A stretch of 64,000 bases of DNA from Eubacterium sp. 1001713B170207_170306_E7 (GCF_015547515.1 NZ_JADMVE010000003.1:310001-374000); one strand, 5' to 3'. Shown: positions 44,262 through 54,398, counted from the stretch's first letter. The notes: generated by a model not told the origin, from the sequence alone. Numbers and translations are program-made.

Positions 44262-44975
44262 ATGGAGACGAAATATAAAAGAATTATTATCAAGCTGAGC
44301 GGCGAAGCCTTGTCTGGTGAGGTTGGCTTTGGTATTGATCCGCCGACGGTGCAGCGTATCTGTGAATCGGTCAAAGAGGTTTTTGAACAGGATGTTGAGA
44401 TCGCGATCGTTGTAGGCGGCGGCAACTTCTGGAGAGGCCGCTTTGGTGAGGGCATGGATAAATCCACCGCGGATTATATGGGAATGCTTTCCACTGTGAT
44501 TAACGCGCTGGCGCTTCAGGATGTTTTAGAGCAGATGGGTGTGCCGGTGAGGGTGCAGACCGCCATTGAAATGAAGGAAGTGGCCGAGCCTTATATCCGC
44601 CGTAAGGCAGTCCGGCATCTGGAAAAGAAACGCGTGGTTATTTTTGCAGCCGGCACAGGCAATCCGTTCTTTACGACGGATACCACAGCGGCGCTGCGCG
44701 CGGCAGAAGTCGACGCCGAAATGATTCTGCTGGCCAAGAGTGTGGATGCGGTCTACGACTCGGATCCGGAAGTCAATCCGGAGGCTAAAAAATATGACCG
44801 CCTGACCTATATTGATGTCATCAACCAGGGGCTTAAGGTGATGGATTCCACCGCCATTACCCTGTGTATGGATAATAAAATACCCATCCTTGTTTTCGGT
44901 CTGGATCAGCCCGAAAATATCTTAAAGGCCGTTCGCGGCGAAACCATCGGAACAATTATCGAGGAGGCAGAATAA
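44262..44975 (+). CDS. pyrH: UMP kinase
   Basis: PyrH phosphorylates UMP to UDP. The 237-residue amino-acid-kinase-fold protein has [14 protein letters not shown] at the start, [31 protein letters not shown] and [22 protein letters not shown] lies before the ATG. Its stop codon overlaps the frr start by one base. Confidence 0.97.
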   Translation: METKYKRIIIKLSGEALSGEVGFGIDPPTVQRICESVKEVFEQDVEIAIVVGGGNFWRGRFGEGMDKSTADYMGMLSTVINALALQDVLEQMGVPVRVQTAIEMKEVAEPYIRRKAVRHLEKKRVVIFAAGTGNPFFTTDTTAALRAAEVDAEMILLAKSVDAVYDSDPEVNPEAKKYDRLTYIDVINQGLKVMDSTAITLCMDNKIPILVFGLDQPENILKAVRGETIGTIIEEAE

Positions 44976-45532
44976 TGTTAAACGAAATTAAAGACAGAGC
45001 CAATGATAAAATGCAAAAAGCCCTGAATAACTTAAACGAGAGTTTAGGAGGGCTCAGAGCCGGCCGTGCGAATCCCCATATTCTGGACAAAGTAACGGTT
45101 GATTATTATGGAGCGCCGACAGCCATTAACCAGCTGGCAAGTGTGGCGGTGCCTGAAGCCCGTATGATTACCATTCAGCCCTACGACAGCACTTCGATTT
45201 CTGCGATTGAAAAGGCCATTTTGACCGCGGATCTGGGCTTTAATCCGTCCAACGACGGCAAAATCATTCGTCTGGTGGTGCCGGAGCTGACAGAAGAACG
45301 CCGTAAAGAACTGGTTAAGCTAACCAAAAAGTACGGTGAAGAATGTAAGGTTGCCATGCGCAATATACGCCGTAAAGCCGTACAGGACCTGAAAGACGCT
45401 GAGAAGGAAGGTCTTATCAGTGAAGATGAGCTGCATCAGGGTGAGAAGGAAATCCAGAAGCTGACCGATGATGAAGTTAAGAACATCGAAAGTGTGCTGA
45501 AGGAAAAAGAAGGGGAAATCATGGCGGTTTAG
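44975..45532 (+). CDS. frr: Ribosome recycling factor
   Basis: RRF splits post-termination ribosomes with EF-G. The 185-residue protein is a standard length and shows LRAGRANPHILDKVTVDYYG, then ITIQPYDSTSISAIEKAI, PELTEERRKELVKLTKKYGE and VAMRNIRRKAVQDLKDAEKE. It is translationally coupled to pyrH. Confidence 0.97.
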   Translation: MLNEIKDRANDKMQKALNNLNESLGGLRAGRANPHILDKVTVDYYGAPTAINQLASVAVPEARMITIQPYDSTSISAIEKAILTADLGFNPSNDGKIIRLVVPELTEERRKELVKLTKKYGEECKVAMRNIRRKAVQDLKDAEKEGLISEDELHQGEKEIQKLTDDEVKNIESVLKEKEGEIMAV

Positions 45533-45551
45533 CCAGTGATGCCCTGATTGT

Positions 45552-45577
45552 CAACTGAAATCCTTTCGGTTGTGTTT
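45552..45577 (+). terminator. Possible terminator after frr
   Basis: CAACTGAAA and TTTCGGTTG pair over nine positions (one G-T) around a three-base loop, followed by a T-rich but interrupted tail. It is weak on its own. Confidence 0.45.
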
Positions 45578-45597
45578 GTGAAACTAAATAAGTCTTT

Positions 45598-45632
45598 CAC
45601 AAGAGTGGGGAAACCCACTCTTGTGTGTTTTT
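45598..45632 (+). terminator. Strong terminator or attenuator just before rimP-nusA
   Basis: A perfect 12-bp stem, CACAAGAGTGGG with CCCACTCTTGTG, around GAAA is followed by TGTTTTT. It ends only about 28 bases before the rimP start and there is no room for a promoter between them. Transcripts reaching rimP must therefore read through it, which suggests attenuation of the nusA operon. Confidence 0.8.
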
Positions 45633-45660
45633 CGAGGCTTATTAAAATTTAGGAGAATAT

Positions 45661-46125
45661 ATGAAAAAGCAATCCAAGGAATCAATGCTTGAGGAGCTCA
45701 TCGCGCCGGTGGTGGAAGCCGCGGGGTATGAGTGTGTTGATGTCACCTTTGAAAAAGCCGGAAAAGACTGGGTGTTAACCACCTACATCGACGGACCGGA
45801 CGGCATCGGGCTGGATGACTGCGAAGCAGTCAGCCGCAGTCTCAGTGACCTGATGGATGAAAAAGATCCCATTGAGCAGAGCTACCTTTTAGAGGTATCA
45901 TCTCCGGGAATAGACCGTCCCTTAAAAAAGGAAAAAGATTTTGTCCGCAATATGGATAAACGTATTGTCGTCAATTTCTACGCGCCGGTGAATGGCAGCA
46001 AGCAGTTAAGCGGTATCCTCAAAGGCTACAATGGCGCAGCGCTGACCCTACAGCTTGACTCTGAAGAAATGATGGAGCTGGAAATGTCTGCGATTTCCAA
46101 GGTTGCTCCGGAAATTGAATTTTAG
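45661..46125 (+). CDS. rimP: Ribosome maturation factor RimP
   Basis: RimP helps mature the 30S subunit. The 154-residue protein has the family pattern: APVVEAAGYECVDVTFEKAG, DDCEAVSRSLSDLMDEKDPI, and the signature YLLEVSSPGIDRPLKKEKDF. AGGAGAATAT precedes the ATG. It heads the rimP-nusA-infB operon, as in most bacteria. Confidence 0.95.
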   Translation: MKKQSKESMLEELIAPVVEAAGYECVDVTFEKAGKDWVLTTYIDGPDGIGLDDCEAVSRSLSDLMDEKDPIEQSYLLEVSSPGIDRPLKKEKDFVRNMDKRIVVNFYAPVNGSKQLSGILKGYNGAALTLQLDSEEMMELEMSAISKVAPEIEF

Positions 46126-46140
46126 GAAGGCGAATAAGTT

Positions 46141-47376
46141 ATGAATGCAGAGTTTATGAGAGCGCTTGATGCTTTAGAAGCAGAAAAGAACATTGATAAG
46201 GAGGAGCTGATCGATGCCATTGAGGTATCCATCGAATCCGCCTACAAAAAAAATTATGGCAATGTCCAGGATGTGGATGTGAAGCTCGACCGTGAAACAG
46301 GAGAGATTACCGTTTACGCAACCCGTGATATTGTCGAGGAAGTCGAAAATCTGGAAACACAGATATCGCTCGAGGAAGCGCGCGAGCTTGACCCGACCTA
46401 TGAGGCTGGGGATGTCTACCGTAAGATTATCACCCCGAGAGATTTTGGACGCATCGCGGCCCAGAATGCCAAACAGCTCATTGTCCAGCGAATCAAGGAA
46501 GCAGAGCGCAATATGGTTTACAACGAATACCTGGAACGCCAGGATGAGGTAATGACCGGGATGATCAACCGTATTGAGCGCGGCAATGTCTTTGTCGATA
46601 TTGGAAACGGCGAAGGCTGTATGCCGCCGATGGAACAGGTTCCCGGAGAAAAATACTATCCGGGACAGCGCCTGAAGGTTTATCTGCTCATGGTGCGTAA
46701 AACCACCAAGGGACCGCAGCTCAGATTATCCAGAACCCATCCTGGACTGGTAAAGCGTCTCTTTGAGACCGAAGTACCGGAAATATATGATGGGGTGGTA
46801 GACATTGTGTCCATTTCCAGAGAAGCGGGTTCCAGAACCAAGATCGCAGTAAAGGCCAACGACTCGTCGGTCGATCCGGTTGGCGCTTGTGTGGGACAGA
46901 AGGGGATCCGTGTTCAGAACATCATCAATGAGCTGAACGGTGAAAAGATTGATATCATCAAATACAGCGACGATGTGCGCGAGTATTTATCCAATGCTCT
47001 GAGCCCGGCAAAAATTTACCGGATTCTGCCGAATAAAACGGAAAAGACTGCGATTGCAGTTGTCGATGATTTTCAGTTATCCCTGGCCATTGGGAAAGAA
47101 GGACAAAATGTCCGGCTTGCGGCAAAGCTGGCTTCCTGGAAAATTGACATTAAAAGCAAAAGCGACTTTGAACGTATGCTGGAAGAGAATCCCGATTTCG
47201 AGGCGGACTATACAAACGCCGGAGAAGAAGAGGATATTCTGGATGAGCTGAAAAATGAACTGGACGAGGTACTGGACATTCAGATTGATGAAGATCATGC
47301 CGAAAACCTCGATCATGTGCTGGATGAACTGGTAATGACGGACGAATTAGAGGATTTGGATGACTTTTTTGAATAA
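46141..47376 (+). CDS. nusA: Transcription termination/antitermination protein NusA
   Basis: NusA binds RNA polymerase and modulates pausing and intrinsic termination. The 411-residue protein has the N-terminal domain, an S1 domain around residues 135-200 (MTGMINRIERGNVFVDIGNG), two KH domains (VGACVGQKGIRVQNIINELN, then SLAIGKEGQNVRLAAKLASW), and an acidic C-terminal tail of about 60 residues. Confidence 0.97.
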   Translation: MNAEFMRALDALEAEKNIDKEELIDAIEVSIESAYKKNYGNVQDVDVKLDRETGEITVYATRDIVEEVENLETQISLEEARELDPTYEAGDVYRKIITPRDFGRIAAQNAKQLIVQRIKEAERNMVYNEYLERQDEVMTGMINRIERGNVFVDIGNGEGCMPPMEQVPGEKYYPGQRLKVYLLMVRKTTKGPQLRLSRTHPGLVKRLFETEVPEIYDGVVDIVSISREAGSRTKIAVKANDSSVDPVGACVGQKGIRVQNIINELNGEKIDIIKYSDDVREYLSNALSPAKIYRILPNKTEKTAIAVVDDFQLSLAIGKEGQNVRLAAKLASWKIDIKSKSDFERMLEENPDFEADYTNAGEEEDILDELKNELDEVLDIQIDEDHAENLDHVLDELVMTDELEDLDDFFE

Positions 47377-47434
47377 GTAAAGATTTATCCGGTATCTCTG
47401 TGATATAATATTATAATGTGTGCAGGAGGAAGCA

Positions 47435-47701
47435 ATGAAAAAAATGCCCGTAAGAACCTGCGTGGTTTGTCATTCAAAAATTGAAAAGAAAAATCTATTG
47501 CGTATTGTCTGCAATAAAGACAATGAAATATTCTATGATCCAACGGGAAAAGCCAACGGGCGGGGCGCCTATATCTGTGACGACCCCAAATGCCTGGACG
47601 CTTTTCTGAGTAAAAATATTCTTGAAAAAGCTTTTAAACGGCCCATCGACAAAGATACCGTCGAAGAAGTGCGTCAAAAAATAAAAGAACAGCTGTCATA
47701 G
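47435..47701 (+). CDS. rnpM: RNase P modulator RnpM (YlxR family)
   Basis: An 88-residue YlxR protein: MKKMPVRTCVVCHSKIEKKN, GRGAYICDDPKCLDAFLSK. The Bacillus subtilis member binds RNase P RNA and modulates its activity. ATG 47435, behind AGGAGGA, is preferred over an in-frame ATG at 47420. The L7Ae-like ylxQ gene that usually follows is absent; only 75 bases separate it from infB. Confidence 0.9.
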   Translation: MKKMPVRTCVVCHSKIEKKNLLRIVCNKDNEIFYDPTGKANGRGAYICDDPKCLDAFLSKNILEKAFKRPIDKDTVEEVRQKIKEQLS

Positions 47702-47776
47702 GCCCTAACAGCCGATGAAAAATACAGCTATGGAGAGATCTATGAACAAATAAAAACAATTGAAGGGAGGAATTAT

Positions 47777-50203
47777 ATGTCAAAGTTAAGAGTTTATCAA
47801 TTAGCAAGTGAATACGACGTTCCCAGCAAGGAATTTGTCGATATCTTAAACAAACATAATATTCCCGTAAAAAATCACATGAGTGTGTTAACAGAACAAC
47901 AGGTAACGGACTTCAGAAAAGAATACAAAAAAGGTGAAGATACTAAAGAGCAGCCAAAGGCAGCGGCGCCGAAGCAGGAAGCAAAGGCTCAAAAGCCCCA
48001 GCAGCCAAAACAGGAAAACAAACCGCAGCCAAAAGCTCAGCCCCAGTCCAGGCCCCAGCAGCAGGAGCGCAAACCCCAGCAGGCAAAACCGCAGCAGCAG
48101 GAAAGAAAACCCCAGCAGCAGGAAAGAAAACCACAGCAAAGGGACAACAACGCCTCTCAGAACCGCCGGCCGGCAGATGGTCAGAGAAATGGCAGCAATG
48201 GCCAGAGCCAGCAGAAAAGAAATACCGGCGCGCAGGGAAACAGCGGCAATACGGGCAACCGTCCCAATAATGCCAAGGGCCAGACTGTGCCCAATAACAG
48301 CAAGCCAGACCGCAAAAACAAAAACCAGAAAAGAAATGCCAATAACAATAACCAGCCCGCTAAGGTAAGAGACCATAGCAAGAAGGGAAAAACAGCCCGC
48401 AGCGTTTACAAAAAGATGAAGGATGAGAAAAAGACCGAAAAAATGAAGAATCAGGTCTTTGAGATTCCGGAACTGGTAAGTGTTGGGGAGCTGGCGGAAA
48501 TTCTGGATGTTGGCGCGACCGAAATTATTAAAATTTTAATGATGTCGGGCACCATGGCAACCATTAACCAGCAGATCGATTACGAAACCGCAGAGATTGT
48601 GGCGTCTGAGCTGGGCTATGAAGTCAAGGCTGTTAAACTGGAGGATGTCGTCACCAAAATTTTGGAAGAATATGACGAAGAAGATACCGGAAACGAAATT
48701 AAACGTCCGCCGGTTGTTACTGTTATGGGTCACGTAGACCACGGCAAGACCTCCCTCTTAGACCGTATCCGTAAGGCCAATGTTACAGCCGGTGAAGCTG
48801 GCGGGATTACCCAGCATATCGGTGCATATACGGTTACCATCAATGGTGAGACCATCACCTTTATTGATACGCCAGGTCATGAGGCCTTCACCGCCATGCG
48901 TTCCAGAGGGGCGCAGATGACCGATATCGCAATCTTAGTGGTAGCGGCCGACGATGGCGTCATGCCGCAGACCGTAGAAGCCATCAACCATGCCAAAGCG
49001 GCCGGTGTTCCAATCATTGTCGCCATTAACAAAATCGACAAGGATGGCGCTAATCCGGAACGTGTAAAACAGGAATTAACAGAGCACAATCTGGTGGTTG
49101 AAGAATGGGGCGGCGATGTTATCGCGGTGCCGGTTTCAGCTAAAAAAGGCGAAAACATCGATACGCTGCTTGAAATGGTTCTGCTGGTTTCCGAAATGGG
49201 TGAGCTCACAGCAGATCCTAAACGTGCAGCCCGCGGAAGTGTGATCGAAGCCCAGGTTAAAAAAGGAAAAGGCGTGACCGCCAGTCTTCTGGTACAGCAG
49301 GGTACCCTGCATGTTGGCGACTCGATTATTTCAGGTATGACCTACGGTAAGGTCCGTACCATGATTGATGATAAGGGCAAGCGGATTAAAAAAGCCGGCC
49401 CCTCCACACCAGTCGAAATTTCCGGCCTGTCGGATATCCCTGTCGCAGGGGATGACTTTATCGTGCTCGAAAACGAAAAAGAAGCGCGGCAGCTGGCAGA
49501 AAAACGCCGTGAAATGGAAAAGGATGCCCGCCAGGCCAAGATGCGCTTATCCCTGGACGACCTGTTCACCAAGATACAGGAAGGACAGATTCAGGATATC
49601 AACATTATCATCAAGGCGGATGTTCAGGGCTCCATCGAAGCCATCAAGCAGTCGCTTGAAAAGCTGAACACAGAAGATGTCCGTATCAATGTGATCCACG
49701 GTGCGGTCGGCGCCGTCAACGAAACCGACGTTATGCTGGCCTCCACCTCCAATGCGATTATCATTGGCTTTAATGTGCGTCCGGATAAAAACGCGCTGGC
49801 CGCCGCAGAAACCGAAGAAGTGGATATCCGCTTATACCGTGTTATCTATGACGCCATCGAAGATGTCAAGAAAGCCATGGAAGGCATGCTGGCACCGGAA
49901 TTTGTCGAAAAAGTTACCGGGAATGCCGAAGTCCGTGAGGTCTTTAAGATTCCAAACGGCAGCATGATTGCCGGCTCCTATGTCACCGACGGCAAGATAT
50001 CCAGAAATGATGAGGTTCGGATCATTCGTGACGGCATTGTTGTATTTGAGGGCGAAATCGCATCCTTAAGACGTTTTAAGGATGATGTTAAGGAAGTTGC
50101 CAGCGGGTACGAATGTGGTATTGGTATTGAAAAATACAATGACATCAAGCTTGGTGACGTCATCGAAACCTTTGTCATGGAAGCCGTGGCAAGAGAACTG
50201 TAA
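47777..50203 (+). CDS. infB: Translation initiation factor IF-2
   Basis: IF-2 delivers initiator tRNA to the ribosome. The 808-residue protein has a short N-terminal helical domain. A low-complexity linker of about 150 residues follows, rich in Gln, Lys, Pro and Asn (about residues 55-205), with the repeated unit QQERKPQQ. Then come the IF2 N-domain, the GTPase with [10 protein letters not shown] near residue 318, DTPGHEAF and NKIDKD, and domains 2-4. AAGGGAGG precedes the ATG. Confidence 0.97.
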   Translation: MSKLRVYQLASEYDVPSKEFVDILNKHNIPVKNHMSVLTEQQVTDFRKEYKKGEDTKEQPKAAAPKQEAKAQKPQQPKQENKPQPKAQPQSRPQQQERKPQQAKPQQQERKPQQQERKPQQRDNNASQNRRPADGQRNGSNGQSQQKRNTGAQGNSGNTGNRPNNAKGQTVPNNSKPDRKNKNQKRNANNNNQPAKVRDHSKKGKTARSVYKKMKDEKKTEKMKNQVFEIPELVSVGELAEILDVGATEIIKILMMSGTMATINQQIDYETAEIVASELGYEVKAVKLEDVVTKILEEYDEEDTGNEIKRPPVVTVMGHVDHGKTSLLDRIRKANVTAGEAGGITQHIGAYTVTINGETITFIDTPGHEAFTAMRSRGAQMTDIAILVVAADDGVMPQTVEAINHAKAAGVPIIVAINKIDKDGANPERVKQELTEHNLVVEEWGGDVIAVPVSAKKGENIDTLLEMVLLVSEMGELTADPKRAARGSVIEAQVKKGKGVTASLLVQQGTLHVGDSIISGMTYGKVRTMIDDKGKRIKKAGPSTPVEISGLSDIPVAGDDFIVLENEKEARQLAEKRREMEKDARQAKMRLSLDDLFTKIQEGQIQDINIIIKADVQGSIEAIKQSLEKLNTEDVRINVIHGAVGAVNETDVMLASTSNAIIIGFNVRPDKNALAAAETEEVDIRLYRVIYDAIEDVKKAMEGMLAPEFVEKVTGNAEVREVFKIPNGSMIAGSYVTDGKISRNDEVRIIRDGIVVFEGEIASLRRFKDDVKEVASGYECGIGIEKYNDIKLGDVIETFVMEAVAREL

Positions 50204-50221
50204 AATAAAGGGGGTGCTATT

Positions 50222-50614
50222 ATGGCATCACATCGTATTGAAAAAATTAACGGTCAGATTCAGCGTGAGCTGAGTCTGATCATTCAGCAGAAAATGAAGG
50301 ACAGCCGTTTCAACCGTGATACACTCAGTATTACCCATGTCAAAGCGGCGCCGGATCTTAAAACCGCAACGGTTTATGTCAGTATTTTCGGAACACCTGA
50401 CGAAAAAGAAGAAGTTTTGGGCCTTTTGGATAACGCAAAAGGTTTTTTGCGGGCGAATCTTGGGAAGGTGCTCAAGGTGCACTCCATCCCCGCGCTTACC
50501 TTCAAATTAGATGATTCTGTGGAGTATGGCATGCATATCGACAGTATTTTAGCAAGTCTGAAAAAAGATAAAGGAGCATCTGAGGATGAAGAAGGTACCG
50601 ACAGAGATTCTTGA
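50222..50614 (+). CDS. rbfA: Ribosome-binding factor A
   Basis: RbfA matures the 16S rRNA 5' region. The 130-residue KH-like protein begins MASHRIEKINGQIQRELSLI and has ITHVKAAPDLKTATVYVSIF and IPALTFKLDDSVEYGMHID. The last ten codons overlap the start of nrnA. Confidence 0.95.
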   Translation: MASHRIEKINGQIQRELSLIIQQKMKDSRFNRDTLSITHVKAAPDLKTATVYVSIFGTPDEKEEVLGLLDNAKGFLRANLGKVLKVHSIPALTFKLDDSVEYGMHIDSILASLKKDKGASEDEEGTDRDS

Positions 50615-51560
50615 TTGTATAAAAGAGAATCAGAGCTTTCTGATTCTTGTGCACAATAAACCCGATGGCGATGCCATCGGGTCTGCTGTTGCTTTTGGAA
50701 AAGGCCTGAAAGCGCTTGGAAAGGACGTAGACTATTATATTGATACGCCCCTGGAGGATAAACTCCAGTTCTTCAGCGAGAGCCGCTATTTTGAAGAAGA
50801 GCTCCGGGATGAATATGACGTTGTGGCCATTTTGGACTGTTCGACAATGGAATATGCGTTTAAGCCTGTTCCGATGGTCAATGCTTCGGTCACCATGGTC
50901 ATTGATCACCATGCCACCAATCTGGGCTATGGCGACGTCAATTTTCTGGAGATCACAGCTGCGACGGCTGAGCTGGTATTTCGTATTCTGGATGCTCTGG
51001 GCATTGAGCTCGATCCTGAAATGGTCGAGGCGGTCTTTACAGGCATTTCCACCGATACGGGCAGCTTCCAGTTTTCCAATGTCACCGCGGATACGCATCA
51101 GATATTAAGCCGTCTTTATGAACAGCGCGATAATTTTGCCGTGCTGTCCAAACGGCTGCACAGCGAAAAGAATTATGCTCAAATGAAGCTGTACGGCAGG
51201 GCTGTCGATTCATTGCAGCTCTATGAGGACAACACCTTAGCGTGGATTTTTTTAAGCTACGCGGATATTTGTAAATATGGCGGACCCGTTCAGATAACGG
51301 ACGATGTGGCCAATATCGGCATGAACGTTATCGGCGTTCAGCTTTCCGCCACGGTAAAGGAAGTTGAATGTGGTATCTACCGTGTTTCGCTGCGCTCAAA
51401 AACGCCGTTTAAAATTGATGTTTCACTGATTGCCCATAAATATGGAGGAGGCGGCCATATGCGCGCCGCGGGATTTACCTTTGAAGGAGACCTGAAAGCG
51501 CTGAAAAAAGAACTGATCGAAGTGATCGAGTATTATAGGAAGCATGAAGAAGATATATGA
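50586..51560 (+). CDS. nrnA: DHH-DHHA1 phosphoesterase, NrnA-type nanoRNase
   Basis: A 324-residue bifunctional oligoribonuclease and pAp phosphatase type protein. Metal-binding motifs are HNKPDGDAIGS near residue 22, AILDCS, and DHHATN near residue 106. The DHHA1 domain near the C-terminus has YGGGGHMRAAGF. It overlaps rbfA by 29 bases, with AAAGGAGCA as ribosome site inside rbfA, and overlaps truB by four bases. Confidence 0.93.
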   Translation: MKKVPTEILDCIKENQSFLILVHNKPDGDAIGSAVAFGKGLKALGKDVDYYIDTPLEDKLQFFSESRYFEEELRDEYDVVAILDCSTMEYAFKPVPMVNASVTMVIDHHATNLGYGDVNFLEITAATAELVFRILDALGIELDPEMVEAVFTGISTDTGSFQFSNVTADTHQILSRLYEQRDNFAVLSKRLHSEKNYAQMKLYGRAVDSLQLYEDNTLAWIFLSYADICKYGGPVQITDDVANIGMNVIGVQLSATVKEVECGIYRVSLRSKTPFKIDVSLIAHKYGGGGHMRAAGFTFEGDLKALKKELIEVIEYYRKHEEDI

Positions 51561-52465
51561 GTGAGCTAAATGGTTATCTCAATATTTATAAAGAAAAAGG
51601 GATGACATCGCACGATGTTGTCTTTAAGGCCCGGCAGATACTGCATACCAAAAAAATCGGACATACCGGGACGCTGGATCCCAATGCCCAGGGCGTGCTG
51701 GTTTTATGTGTCGGCAAAGCCACCAAGGCAGTGGAGTATTTAAATGACCTTGATAAGGTTTATGAGGCAGAGATTCTTTTCGGTTACGAGACCGACACCT
51801 GCGATTGTACAGGCGCTGTAACCCTAGAGGCGCCTTTGAATTTTACCAGAGAAGATTTTTTAAAGGTCCTTGAGTCCTTTAAGGGTGACAGCCAGCAGGT
51901 ACCGCCGATTTATTCCGCTTTAAAGATCAACGGCCGCAAGCTTTATGATTACGCGCGGGCAGGCGAGACCGTTGAAATACCGCCGCGCCCCATCCATATC
52001 AGCCGCATAGAAGCCATCGCGACCGATGAGCTGCCCCGCAAAGCCCGGTTTGTGGTAGCGTGCTCCAAAGGCACATATATCCGTTCCCTTTGCCGGGATA
52101 TCGGTAAAAAACTGGGGACAGCCGCCTGTATGGGAGACCTTTACCGTAAAAGGGTGGGGGATTTCAGAATTGAGAATGCCCTGCATTTATCCCAGCTGAA
52201 AAATTTGATGCTGGTGGGTCGTGTTCAGGGCTTTTTCCATGAGCCGGAGTACGCGTTGGAAAAGTTCAGAATGGTGACAGCCAATGCGCAGGGCAGCCGG
52301 TTTTTGAGAAGCGGCAACCGTCTGTATCCGTGGAATGTCGTGGAAGATTTTGCGAACTTTGAAGACAGTGAAATCCTGCGTCTTTACGACCAGGAAGAAT
52401 TTGTAGGTATTGGCCGGTTTTGCGCCGGCGAGGAACCCTATGTTCAGCCAATTAAAATGTTTTAG
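51557..52465 (+). CDS. truB: tRNA pseudouridine(55) synthase
   Basis: TruB makes pseudouridine 55 in the T loop of tRNAs. The 302-residue protein has GYLNIYKEKGMTSHDVV, the catalytic segment KKIGHTGTLDPNAQGVLVL (Asp is the nucleophile), YEAEILFGYETDTCDCTG and SKGTYIRSLCRDIGKKLG. It starts inside the end of nrnA (ATGA overlap). Confidence 0.96.
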   Translation: MSELNGYLNIYKEKGMTSHDVVFKARQILHTKKIGHTGTLDPNAQGVLVLCVGKATKAVEYLNDLDKVYEAEILFGYETDTCDCTGAVTLEAPLNFTREDFLKVLESFKGDSQQVPPIYSALKINGRKLYDYARAGETVEIPPRPIHISRIEAIATDELPRKARFVVACSKGTYIRSLCRDIGKKLGTAACMGDLYRKRVGDFRIENALHLSQLKNLMLVGRVQGFFHEPEYALEKFRMVTANAQGSRFLRSGNRLYPWNVVEDFANFEDSEILRLYDQEEFVGIGRFCAGEEPYVQPIKMF

Positions 52466-52476
52466 GGAGAAGAACC

Positions 52477-53385
52477 ATGAATACCGAAATTAATCCAAAC
52501 GAAAAAATAGTCCTGGCCCTTGGCTTTTTTGACGGCGTGCATCTGGGACATCAGGAGCTGATCAAAGCCACCATCAAAAAAGCAAAAGAATTGAATTGCG
52601 CCAGCGGTGTCATGACTTTTGCCGAGCATCCGCTAACCCATATTTTCCCGGCTTATTCACCGTGGCTGATTACCACGAATGAAGAAAAAGTTCAAATTAT
52701 GAAGGATCTTGGGATAGATTACGTCTTTTTAAACCCTTTTAATGACCAGCTGATGTGCTACAGCCCCAAGGCGTTTATACGGGATTATCTGTTACAAAAA
52801 TACAATGTCGCGCACATTGTGGTGGGCTTTAATTATAGCTTTGGCTTTAAAGGTGAGGGTGACATCCAGATGCTCACAGAGTTTGGACAGCGCTTTAATT
52901 TTGGCGTAACGGTGATACCGCCGTGTATTATTGATGGCCAATCGGTCAGCAGCACCCTGATTCGAGAGCTTATCGGCACCGGAAAGGTGAATGAAGTATC
53001 AACCTTTTTAGGCAGGGATTACAGTATAGAGGGAACCATTGTCAAGGGCAAGGGCCTGGGGCACACCTTTGATATTCCGACAGCCAATTTAAAAATGAAA
53101 GAAAAGGTCATCCTTCCCAGCAGCGGTGTTTACTATACGAAGATAAAAGTCCGCGGCCAGGAGCATGACGGCCTTACGAATTTAGGCTTTAATCCTACCT
53201 TTGATAAGCATCCTTATAGTATTGAAACCTATATTTATGATTTTGATGAGAACATCTATGGTGATTACGTAACACTGACCTTTAAAGAGAGGGTGCGCGG
53301 TGAGATTAAATTTGATAATCTCGGGGATCTGGTAGCACAGATCAAAAGCGACATCCGAAATATTCACACACGTTACAGGAAATAG
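52477..53385 (+). CDS. ribF: Bifunctional riboflavin kinase/FAD synthetase
   Basis: RibF converts riboflavin to FMN and FAD. The 302-residue protein has an N-terminal adenylyltransferase domain (LGFFDGVHLGHQELI, and VGFNYSFGFKGEGD) and a C-terminal flavokinase domain (GKGLGHTFDIPTANL, GVYYTKIKV, and GLTNLGFNPTF). It is the last gene of the operon, 11 bases after truB. Confidence 0.96.
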   Translation: MNTEINPNEKIVLALGFFDGVHLGHQELIKATIKKAKELNCASGVMTFAEHPLTHIFPAYSPWLITTNEEKVQIMKDLGIDYVFLNPFNDQLMCYSPKAFIRDYLLQKYNVAHIVVGFNYSFGFKGEGDIQMLTEFGQRFNFGVTVIPPCIIDGQSVSSTLIRELIGTGKVNEVSTFLGRDYSIEGTIVKGKGLGHTFDIPTANLKMKEKVILPSSGVYYTKIKVRGQEHDGLTNLGFNPTFDKHPYSIETYIYDFDENIYGDYVTLTFKERVRGEIKFDNLGDLVAQIKSDIRNIHTRYRK

Positions 53386-53387
53386 AG

Positions 53388-53428
53388 ATAAAAGGATGAC
53401 CGTCCATTTCGGACGGTCATCCTTTTAT
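53388..53428. terminator. Bidirectional terminator after ribF
   Basis: A perfect 18-bp stem around an ATTTC loop, with A-rich left and T-rich right flanks built into the stem. It serves both ribF and the convergent SorC-type gene. Its core GACCGTCC/GGACGGTC matches hairpins at 37449 and at both ends of the 6182-6687 element. Confidence 0.92.
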
Positions 53429-53438
53429 GTTATACACT

Positions 53439-54398
53439 CTATTCGTTTTTCATACGATCCAGAATCTGCGCGCATTCATAATCTGTAATCAGCACATTGA
53501 TATAGCCACCGTTGATGGCGCCGGAAATGGCAACAGGTTTATCGGCACCGCCGCAGACCCCGATGGCATATTTGGTGGTTTTGAGCACGCTCAGGTCAAT
53601 GGACATCATTTTTTCGTTATATTCAAATTTATCGATATTGCCGTTTTCATCATAAAAAACCATGCAGATATCGCCGCACATTTTCTGCTCGCGGATTTCC
53701 TCAAAGATTTCTGGCGTGAAGTAACCTGTTTTGATAATGGTAGAATTACTGGTCGGCGCGCCGATCCCCAGAATCGCAATGTCCATACGCTTAGCTTTTT
53801 TAAAAACACGCTGGATACTGTTTTCCTTCATCAGCTCAATTTTTGTGTTTTTTCGCGAAATCATGGCAGGGGCGTGAAGAGGATAATAAATTCCCCCAAA
53901 GGCACGCGCCATGGACTCGGCAATATAATTACTGTGAAGTTCGGTAGCGACAGTGCCGATGCCCCCGATTAAAGGGACAAAGGTAAGGTTTGAGTGATAG
54001 GAGTGATCAGCGTGAGGCGCAATCTGCGCAACGGTGGTTCCCATGGTCACGCCAATGACATCGCCATCGCGAATAATTCGGGAAAGGTACTGCGCAGCTG
54101 CCTTGCCCATCAGGGCTTTTGTCTCGGCTGTATCTTCCAGAGTTTCTACGATGAAAACCTCTTTCAAGCCATATTTTTCCTCCAACAGCTGCTCCAGCTG
54201 GAAGTATTTGCGGCCATTGGTGTCCGATACCGTAATGGTGACAATGCCATGCTCCCTGGCAGCGGTCAGCAGTTTTGATATGGTAGGCCGTGAAATGGAC
54301 AATTTATTGGCAATCTCCTGCTGACTCATATTTTTATTGTAATACATATCGCTGACGCGTAACATCATGCGTTCATCCTCAATAATATTTTTTTTCAT
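53439..54398 (-). CDS. SorC family sugar-responsive transcriptional regulator
   Basis: A 319-residue regulator with an N-terminal helix-turn-helix (NMSQQEIANKLSISRPTISK, about residues 23-44) and a C-terminal sugar-phosphate-binding domain with GVTMGTTVAQIA, PLIGGIGT, LGIGAPTSNSTIIKTGYF and CGGADKPVAI. SorC proteins respond to phosphorylated sugars or polyols and often control glucitol-type PTS genes. ATG 54398, behind GAGGAATT, is chosen over an in-frame ATG at 54476 with no ribosome site. It is divergent from the aldolase operon, which it probably controls together with the PTS operon. Confidence 0.9.
   Translation of the reverse strand: MKKNIIEDERMMLRVSDMYYNKNMSQQEIANKLSISRPTISKLLTAAREHGIVTITVSDTNGRKYFQLEQLLEEKYGLKEVFIVETLEDTAETKALMGKAAAQYLSRIIRDGDVIGVTMGTTVAQIAPHADHSYHSNLTFVPLIGGIGTVATELHSNYIAESMARAFGGIYYPLHAPAMISRKNTKIELMKENSIQRVFKKAKRMDIAILGIGAPTSNSTIIKTGYFTPEIFEEIREQKMCGDICMVFYDENGNIDKFEYNEKMMSIDLSVLKTTKYAIGVCGGADKPVAISGAINGGYINVLITDYECAQILDRMKNE

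Noticed and set aside
48000-48140. Tandem repeat units in infB as a possible mobile or CRISPR-like repeat
   Set aside because: They encode the low-complexity Gln/Lys/Pro linker typical of IF-2 and stay in frame; no spacer structure is present.
47888-48376. Hydrophobic minus-strand frame of 162 codons
   Set aside because: It is the complement of the Gln/Lys-rich linker of IF-2, which turns into Leu/Phe codons. No start signal supports it.
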